Below, piece by piece: positions 31,754 to 36,122 of a stretch of 36,122 bases of DNA. Below the pieces are notes generated by a model. The model was not told the DNA's origin. It saw only the letters and a program-made list of their open reading frames with translations, and did not search any database. The DNA comes from Chloroflexota bacterium. GTDB taxonomy: Bacteria > Chloroflexota > Anaerolineae > UBA1429. The translations under genes were made by a program, and so were the position numbers. The first letter of the stretch is position 1. Each line of letters opens with the position of its first letter. The DNA lies in the NCBI GenBank assembly GCA_012841405.1, contig DUUT01000231.1, positions 1-36,122 of the forward strand. Reading direction: 5' to 3'.

Positions 31754-32680
31754 ATGCTCTATCGCGATTTCGGGAACACGGGCTGGAAGGTATCGGCGAT
31801 TGGCCTCGGGACGTGGAATATCGGCAATCAGTGGGGCAAGGTCGACGATGTCACCGCCTATGCCACGATACGCGAGGCCTACGAGTGCGGCGTCAACCTG
31901 TTCGACACGGCCGAGTCGTACGGGGTGCCGAACGGCCTCTCGGAGGAGCGTCTGGGGACGGCGTTGGCCGGCATCCGCCACCAGGTGTACGTCGTCAGCA
32001 AGGTGGGGCATTGGGGGGAGCGTACCGGGCAGGGGGTGCCCAAGACGACGCCCGACATGATTCGCCTGTGCGTGTTTGCCTCGCTGGGGCGCATGCACAC
32101 TGACTGGCTGGACGTGGTGCTGTGCCATGAGGGCGATATCGCCGACCCCAGTGTATACCTGGAGGGGTTTGAGGCGATGAAGCAGGCCGGCTATGTGCGG
32201 CACTATGGCATCTCGACCGATCGCCTCGATGTGCTCCAACGCTTTAACGCCGACGGCAACTGCAGCGTCGTCGAGGTTGATTACTCCCTGTTGAACCGTG
32301 CCGCCGAGTCCGAGCTGTTGCCCTACTGCCGCGAGCAGGGGATCGGCGTCCTCGTGCGTGGCCCCCTGCGCAAGGGTCTGCTCTCAGGCAAGTATACGGT
32401 GGACTCGGTGTTTGCTGATGACGTGCGGTCGGACTGGAACGCGGGGCAGGCGCGGCGGGCCCAGGTGGAGCGCGAGCTGGCCGCCGTCGAGCGGCTCAAG
32501 GAGCGCGTTGCGCCGGGACAGGAGATGGTGACCACAGCGCTCCGCTACGTGATATCACACCCGGCGGCGCCCGTGGCTATCCCCGGCGCCAAGTCACCGG
32601 AGCAGGCGCGTATGAACGCCGAGGCGGGTGAACGCGAGCTGACGGCAGAGGAGCGGCAGGCGCTGCAGGCCCTGCTCTAG
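31754..32680 (+). CDS. Aldo-keto reductase
   Basis: The 308-residue protein starts at ATG 31754 behind GAGGAGGAGGG. The catalytic tetrad of the AKR superfamily is complete: Asp51 and Tyr56 in FDTAESYG, Lys83 in VVSKVG and His125 in VVLCHEGD. VAIPGAKSPEQ near the C-terminus is the NADP-binding loop. The sequence is of the YhdN/general-stress-like or L-glyceraldehyde-reductase-like branch. It reduces aldehydes or keto-sugars with NADPH in the cytoplasm; substrate is unknown. It stands alone between manA (divergent) and an FGGY kinase (same strand, 237 bp later, with an intervening hairpin). Confidence 0.92.
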   Translation: MLYRDFGNTGWKVSAIGLGTWNIGNQWGKVDDVTAYATIREAYECGVNLFDTAESYGVPNGLSEERLGTALAGIRHQVYVVSKVGHWGERTGQGVPKTTPDMIRLCVFASLGRMHTDWLDVVLCHEGDIADPSVYLEGFEAMKQAGYVRHYGISTDRLDVLQRFNADGNCSVVEVDYSLLNRAAESELLPYCREQGIGVLVRGPLRKGLLSGKYTVDSVFADDVRSDWNAGQARRAQVERELAAVERLKERVAPGQEMVTTALRYVISHPAAPVAIPGAKSPEQARMNAEAGERELTAEERQALQALL

Positions 32681-32686
32681 GTGTCT

Positions 32687-32731
32687 TGTTCACCATGTTC
32701 ACGGGGCACACTGACATGTTCAAGGTGTTCA
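32687..32731. repeat. Four TGTTCA direct repeats in two 9-bp-spaced pairs
   Basis: TGTTCA occurs at 32687, 32696, 32717 and 32726: two pairs with exactly 9-bp pitch, 30 bp apart. The units read TGTTCACCA, TGTTCACGG, TGTTCAAGG, TGTTCACCA. The sequence is noticeably less GC-rich than its surroundings. It follows the reductase stop and precedes the kinase gene by about 190 bp. Confidence 0.55.
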
Positions 32732-32783
32732 CCAGGGATACGACGCGTAGGTAACGGGAATTGCCCAGCATGCAGTCGCCAAA

Positions 32784-32811
32784 GGCCCCACAGACCCGCG
32801 TCTGTGGGGCC
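32784..32811. terminator. Perfect hairpin between the reductase and FGGY kinase genes
   Basis: GGCCCCACAGAC/GTCTGTGGGGCC, 12 bp with a CCGC loop. No T-tract on the plus strand; on the minus strand TTT follows. Confidence 0.6.
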
Positions 32812-32917
32812 TCGCGGAGCAGGTGCGGTCGATGACATGGGGCGCCGAGGCGATGCGGGGGGGCGTCCCGGGCCCGGTTGCGCATGTCGCCAGGGCGCAG
32901 GCACGGCGGGAGGGAGC

Positions 32918-34369
32918 GTGGGGGCGTTCATTGGGCTGGACGTAGGGACGACGAGTGTGAGCGCCGTAGCGCTCGATATGGAGGCTGCCCGCCCGCTGGC
33001 GACCGTGTCGCTGCCTCACGGGGCAGGGCGCGCCGGCGCGGCGCCTGGCCGAGCCGAGCTGGACTTGGACGCCCTCTGGGGCGCCGCCCAAGAGGCCCTG
33101 GGCGCTGTTGCCGCCAGGGCGAGCGGTGCCGGGAGCATCGGCGGCGTGGGGGTCACCGGGCAGATGCACGGCCTCGCCCTGGTACGGCCGGACGGCACGC
33201 CCCTGGCGCCGGCCATCACCTGGCAAGACCAGCGGGCCACCGAGCGCGACGCCACGGGGAAAAGCTACCTCCAGCGGTTCACTGAGGAGGCGGGGGGCGC
33301 CGCCGCCTTTGTGCGCATGGGGGCGCTACCGGCGACGGGTTACCTCGGGCCGTCCCTCTACTGGTTACGGCGCCACGGCCGGCTGCCGCCCCCTCCGGCG
33401 ATCGCCTGCTTGATCCCCGATGCCATCGTGGCCCGCTTGACGCAGAGCCCTCCGGTGACCGACCCCACGAATGCCGCCAGCACCGGACTGTTTGACGTCC
33501 TTAGCGGCACCTGGGATAGAGACGTGCTGCGCAGGCTGGCCTTGCCGCCGGAGCCCTTGGCGCCGGTGCGCGCCTCTGGGGAGGCGGCCGGCACCCTGGC
33601 CGAGGGGGTGGCGCGGCGCGTGGGGCTGCCCGCCGGTATGCCCGTTTCCGTGGCTATCGGCGACAACCAGGCGAGCTATATCGGCAGCGTCCGCGAGGCG
33701 ACGGATACGGTGCTGGTCAATATCGGCACCGGAGCGCAGGCCTCGGTACTGACGGATGCCTTTGCCCACGTGCCGGGGATCGAGGCGCGCCCATTTCCCG
33801 GCGGGCGCTACCTCCTGGTGGGGGCCGGGCTCTATGGTGGCGCCTCGTACGCGCTGCTGCGCGGGTTGTTCCAGCGGATCGGCGAGGCGTTCTGGGGGAC
33901 GGGTGAGGACGCAGCGCTCTACGAGCGGATGAACGCGCTGGCGGCGCGCGTGCCGCCAGGGAGCGACGGGCTGCGCTGCACGCCCCTCTTTGCGGGGACG
34001 CGCACCGATCCGGAGGTGCGCGGCAGCTTCCAGGGGATGAGCATCGACAACATGACCCCCGGGCATCTGGCCCGGGCGCTCCTGGAGGGCATCGCCGAGC
34101 AGCTGGCGGCGCTCTATGACACCATGCGCCGCCTCGCGGGGCCGCGCGCGAACCTGGTGGGGGCGGGGAACGCCGTCGAGCGGAACGCCCTCCTGGCGCG
34201 CATTCTGGCGACGCGCTTTGGCCTGCCACTCCACCTGCCCGCTCTCGGGGAGCCGGCGGCGGTGGGCGCCGCGCTGGTGGCGGCGACGACGGCAGGCGCA
34301 TTCGGCGATGTCGACACGGCCATGGGCGCCGTCGTACGCTATGGCGCGACCATCGCCCCTGAGGGCTAG
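32918..34369 (+). CDS. FGGY-family carbohydrate kinase (sedoheptulokinase-like)
   Basis: The 483-residue protein starts at GTG 32918 after GGGAGGGA; the frame upstream is open to 32681 but is repeat and hairpin DNA. The N-terminal phosphate loop is FIGLDVGTTSVSAVALD with Asp8. VTGQMHGLAL and the conserved ITWQDQRA follow. IGDNQASYIGSV holds the catalytic-base Asp249, NIGTGAQASV is the second nucleotide loop, and VGAGNAVERNALLARI the adenosine segment. QMHG resembles xylulokinases, while GDNQAS and NIGTGAQ are closer to sedoheptulokinases. It phosphorylates a ketose or polyol with ATP. No isomerase for its substrate lies in the same operon. It converges on the ThuA-like gene. Confidence 0.86.
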   Translation: MGAFIGLDVGTTSVSAVALDMEAARPLATVSLPHGAGRAGAAPGRAELDLDALWGAAQEALGAVAARASGAGSIGGVGVTGQMHGLALVRPDGTPLAPAITWQDQRATERDATGKSYLQRFTEEAGGAAAFVRMGALPATGYLGPSLYWLRRHGRLPPPPAIACLIPDAIVARLTQSPPVTDPTNAASTGLFDVLSGTWDRDVLRRLALPPEPLAPVRASGEAAGTLAEGVARRVGLPAGMPVSVAIGDNQASYIGSVREATDTVLVNIGTGAQASVLTDAFAHVPGIEARPFPGGRYLLVGAGLYGGASYALLRGLFQRIGEAFWGTGEDAALYERMNALAARVPPGSDGLRCTPLFAGTRTDPEVRGSFQGMSIDNMTPGHLARALLEGIAEQLAALYDTMRRLAGPRANLVGAGNAVERNALLARILATRFGLPLHLPALGEPAAVGAALVAATTAGAFGDVDTAMGAVVRYGATIAPEG

Positions 34370-34414
34370 CGGCGTCGCGGGGGCGGAGCTGCGGTCTGCC
34401 GAGGCGTCGCGATG

Positions 34415-34453
34415 CACCACCACCATGCCATCTCAACAGGCATGGTGGTGGTG
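34415..34453. terminator. Bidirectional hairpin between convergent kinase and ThuA-like genes
   Basis: A perfect 15-bp stem CACCACCACCATGCC/GGCATGGTGGTGGTG with a 9-nt loop, placed between the two stops. Confidence 0.65.
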
Positions 34454-34497
34454 CCGGACGATGACGGGTGCGTCGGTAGGGGCGCGCGCCGCGGTCG

Positions 34498-35244
34498 CTA
34501 CGCGTCGATGACCACCTCTTCGAGGGGATCGACGCGATTGGCGTCGCGCGTGTGGCTGTAGGGGCCCTTCACTGGCTTGGCCCAGCGCACGGCGTTCAGG
34601 ATGACGCGCTGCACTTCCGACTGGTGATAGATGGGCAGCGTCTCATGGCCAGGGGCAAAGTAGAACACCTTGCCCTTACCACGGTGGTAGGCACAGCCGC
34701 TGCGGAATACCTCGCCCCCCTGATACCAGCTGATGAACACCAGTTCGTCGGGCTGGGGGATGTCAAAGTACTCGCCGTACATTTCGGTGTGGGGGACCTC
34801 GAAATACTCACCCAGCCCCTCGGCGATGGGGTGGCCGGGCAGCGTGATCCACACGCGCTCCCGCTCGCCGATCTCGCGCCACCGCAGGCTGCAGTTGGTG
34901 CCCATCATGCGGCGAAAGATCTTGGAAAAGTGCCCCGAGTGCAGCACGATCAGGCCCATCCCCTCGAGGATGCGCTGCTGCACGCGATCGACGATCGCGT
35001 CCTGCACCTCAGCATGGGCCATGTGCCCCCACCAGATGAGGACGTCCGTGCTGACCAGCACCTCCTCGGTGAGGCCGTGCTCGGGCTCATCGAGGGTGGC
35101 GCCCCGCGCCTCGATGTCGGCCTCGCGGTTGAGGAACGCCATGATGGCGCCATGGATTCCCTCCGGGTAGATCCTGGCCACCTCCTCATCGCTCTTCTCA
35201 TGACGGTACTCGTTCCACACCGTGACACGGATCTTATCTGCCAT
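34498..35244 (-). CDS. ThuA-like (trehalose utilization) family protein
   Basis: The 248-residue protein starts at ATG 35244 behind GGAGGG. It has the class-I-glutamine-amidotransferase-like fold of Thu[18 protein letters not shown] at the start, [32 protein letters not shown] and the late [16 protein letters not shown]. The glutamine-amidotransferase catalytic Cys is absent, as is normal in ThuA. ThuA proteins act in trehalose/disaccharide catabolism by the 3-keto route in rhizobia; in other bacteria the exact reaction is unclear. The opening WNEYRHE is characteristic of a subfamily common among sugar-gene clusters. It has its own promoter and converges on the FGGY kinase. Confidence 0.9.
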   Translation of the reverse strand: MADKIRVTVWNEYRHEKSDEEVARIYPEGIHGAIMAFLNREADIEARGATLDEPEHGLTEEVLVSTDVLIWWGHMAHAEVQDAIVDRVQQRILEGMGLIVLHSGHFSKIFRRMMGTNCSLRWREIGERERVWITLPGHPIAEGLGEYFEVPHTEMYGEYFDIPQPDELVFISWYQGGEVFRSGCAYHRGKGKVFYFAPGHETLPIYHQSEVQRVILNAVRWAKPVKGPYSHTRDANRVDPLEEVVIDA

Positions 35245-35300
35245 GATAGCCCTCCGCCTCCATTGGGGGTGGTTGGGGGCCAGGCCGGCCCGCCGAGGCC

Positions 35301-35329
35301 AGTATAGACGCCGCCACACCGAACGGCAA
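35301..35329 (-). promoter_or_regulatory. Promoter for the ThuA-like gene
   Basis: Minus-strand TTGCCG (35324-35329), 17 bp, TATACT (35301-35306), about 57 bp before ATG 35244. Confidence 0.55.
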
Positions 35330-35424
35330 GCGCTGCGGCCGGCGCACGATCAGTGGATATGTGTGTCTCGGCGTAGCGACAGCATACGATCTTGTACAAA
35401 GCCCTGTGGATGCCATCTGAAGGC

Positions 35425-35453
35425 TGGACGCCCTCGCCAAACCGCGGTATAAT
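35425..35453 (+). promoter_or_regulatory. Promoter for the SNF2-type helicase gene
   Basis: TGGACG (35425-35430), 17 bp, perfect TATAAT (35448-35453). The short leader holds a GACCCC/GGGGTC hairpin near 35474-35488 before ATG 35509. Confidence 0.6.
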
Positions 35454-35508
35454 ATCGGATCGACTTGCGTTGAGACCCCGCCGGGGTCGAGCATTTACGG
35501 GCTGGATC

Positions 35509-36122
35509 ATGAACGCGATACTGCACGGCGCCTGGATCGCCGAACCACAGGATAGGGCCGACGAGCTGTTCTTTGTCTGGGCCGAACGGGCAGCGCGGGC
35601 CCCACGAACCAGGGGGCAGGGCTCCCGGGTGCGACGCCATCCCTATGCGGCGACCACCATCGAGATCGCTGACCTCTTGGCATCCTACGTCCCAGAGGTC
35701 GACTGGCGTGCAGCCGAGCGGCTGACGCGCGTGGTGTTACTGCCCTCTACCGAGAGCGCCCCTCGTGTGCCGCAGTGGCTCCTCGATGAGCCGCCGGAGG
35801 AGGACGGTGACCTGTCGCTGGTGCCCTGGCGCGTCGAGGGGATCGGGGTGCCGGTGCTGGATATGCTCGATGTGCTCGCGGCGCTACCCCTCGGTGAGCA
35901 CCATTGGACGGGCTCGCACCGACTGGGGACCGACATCCGCTTCTGGGGGCAGGCGGCCAAGTTTGCTCTGGAGCTCCTCGCCCGACAGCGCTTTTTGCCG
36001 GGGTTGCGCGCCTCCAACGGCACGATGCACGCCGTGTGGCTACCGGTTTTCAGTGACCCGCACGATGCCGAGCGGCTGGCCGCTCTCGTGCGAGGGATGC
36101 CGCCCGCCTGTCGGGCGCTCTA
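35509..36122 (+). CDS. SNF2-type DEAD/DEAH-box helicase, N-terminal part (cut by window edge)
   Basis: The frame from ATG 35509 stays open to the right edge, giving the first 204 residues. The opening MNAILHGAWIAEP, then ELFFVWAE, is the standard start of bacterial SNF2-family helicases, followed by HPYAATTIEIADLLA, a VVLLPST strand with a Pro-rich stretch, and FWGQAAKFALELLARQRFLPGL, the conserved helix of the N-terminal accessory domain that precedes the two RecA-like motor domains. The motor motifs themselves (Walker A, DEAH) must lie to the right. Full-length relatives exceed 1000 residues and act on nucleic-acid complexes; the cellular role of this bacterial group is not settled. The ribosome site is weak (GGCTGGATC). 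Confidence 0.75.
   Translation, partial: MNAILHGAWIAEPQDRADELFFVWAERAARAPRTRGQGSRVRRHPYAATTIEIADLLASYVPEVDWRAAERLTRVVLLPSTESAPRVPQWLLDEPPEEDGDLSLVPWRVEGIGVPVLDMLDVLAALPLGEHHWTGSHRLGTDIRFWGQAAKFALELLARQRFLPGLRASNGTMHAVWLPVFSDPHDAERLAALVRGMPPACRAL

Overview
The window is GC-rich bacterial chromosome-like DNA (about two thirds G+C by eye, not counted), densely packed with short gaps and many -35/-10 pairs at 17-bp spacing. The gene mix (DUF1015-serA pair, UROD-like proteins outside a heme locus, xylose-isomerase-like TIM barrels, a SNF2-type helicase, a phytoene/squalene synthase with an FAD oxidoreductase, a VAGC-type lipoprotein) suggests a heterotrophic Chloroflexota-like bacterium. That assignment is inference; no rRNA, tRNA or marker tree is available. 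I saw no tRNA, rRNA, CRISPR array or complete insertion sequence.

Layout. 1-2000: the end of an ABC solute-binding protein gene converges on an iron-dependent alcohol dehydrogenase gene broken by an in-frame TAG. 2131-6049 (minus): two tandem paralogous sugar isomerase/epimerase-like genes below pepF. 6233-7216 (plus): a UROD-like protein. 7308-7840 (minus): a UbiA prenyltransferase remnant with its middle missing. 8423-9715 (minus): a uronate-isomerase-like protein. 10226-12655 (plus): phytoene/squalene synthase and an FAD oxidoreductase. 12899-13360: a lipoprotein. 13381-16503 (plus): promoter, leader terminator, DUF1015 gene and serA. 16522-20546 (plus): promoter, 18-codon leader peptide, stacked hairpins and a heterodimeric ABC exporter whose second gene has a one-base frameshift. 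20760-22337 (minus): a second UROD-like gene and a DUF488 gene. 22642-27073 (minus): an operon of LacI regulator, fucose/arabinose-isomerase-like enzyme, PfkB kinase and class II aldolase, read from a promoter whose -35 lies in a perfect LacI-type palindrome. 27485-28519: a zinc-dependent sugar-alcohol dehydrogenase. 28739-30388: an orphan ParA, a small ribbon-helix-helix-like partner and flanking repeats. 30535-35244: mannose-6-phosphate isomerase, aldo-keto reductase, FGGY kinase and ThuA-like protein. 35509-end: the start of a SNF2-type helicase.

Most genes fit sugar or sugar-acid catabolism: uptake, isomerisation, oxidation/reduction, phosphorylation and aldol cleavage. The LacI operon encodes a coherent isomerase-kinase-aldolase route whose substrate cannot be named from sequence. 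The two features most worth testing are the leader-peptide attenuator before the ABC exporter, which has mutually exclusive pairings, and the ParA/RHH pair with its GCATCGCGATG repeat cluster, which could be a partition or positioning system. Three coding lesions (alcohol dehydrogenase, UbiA, second ABC gene) mean either ongoing gene decay or assembly errors.
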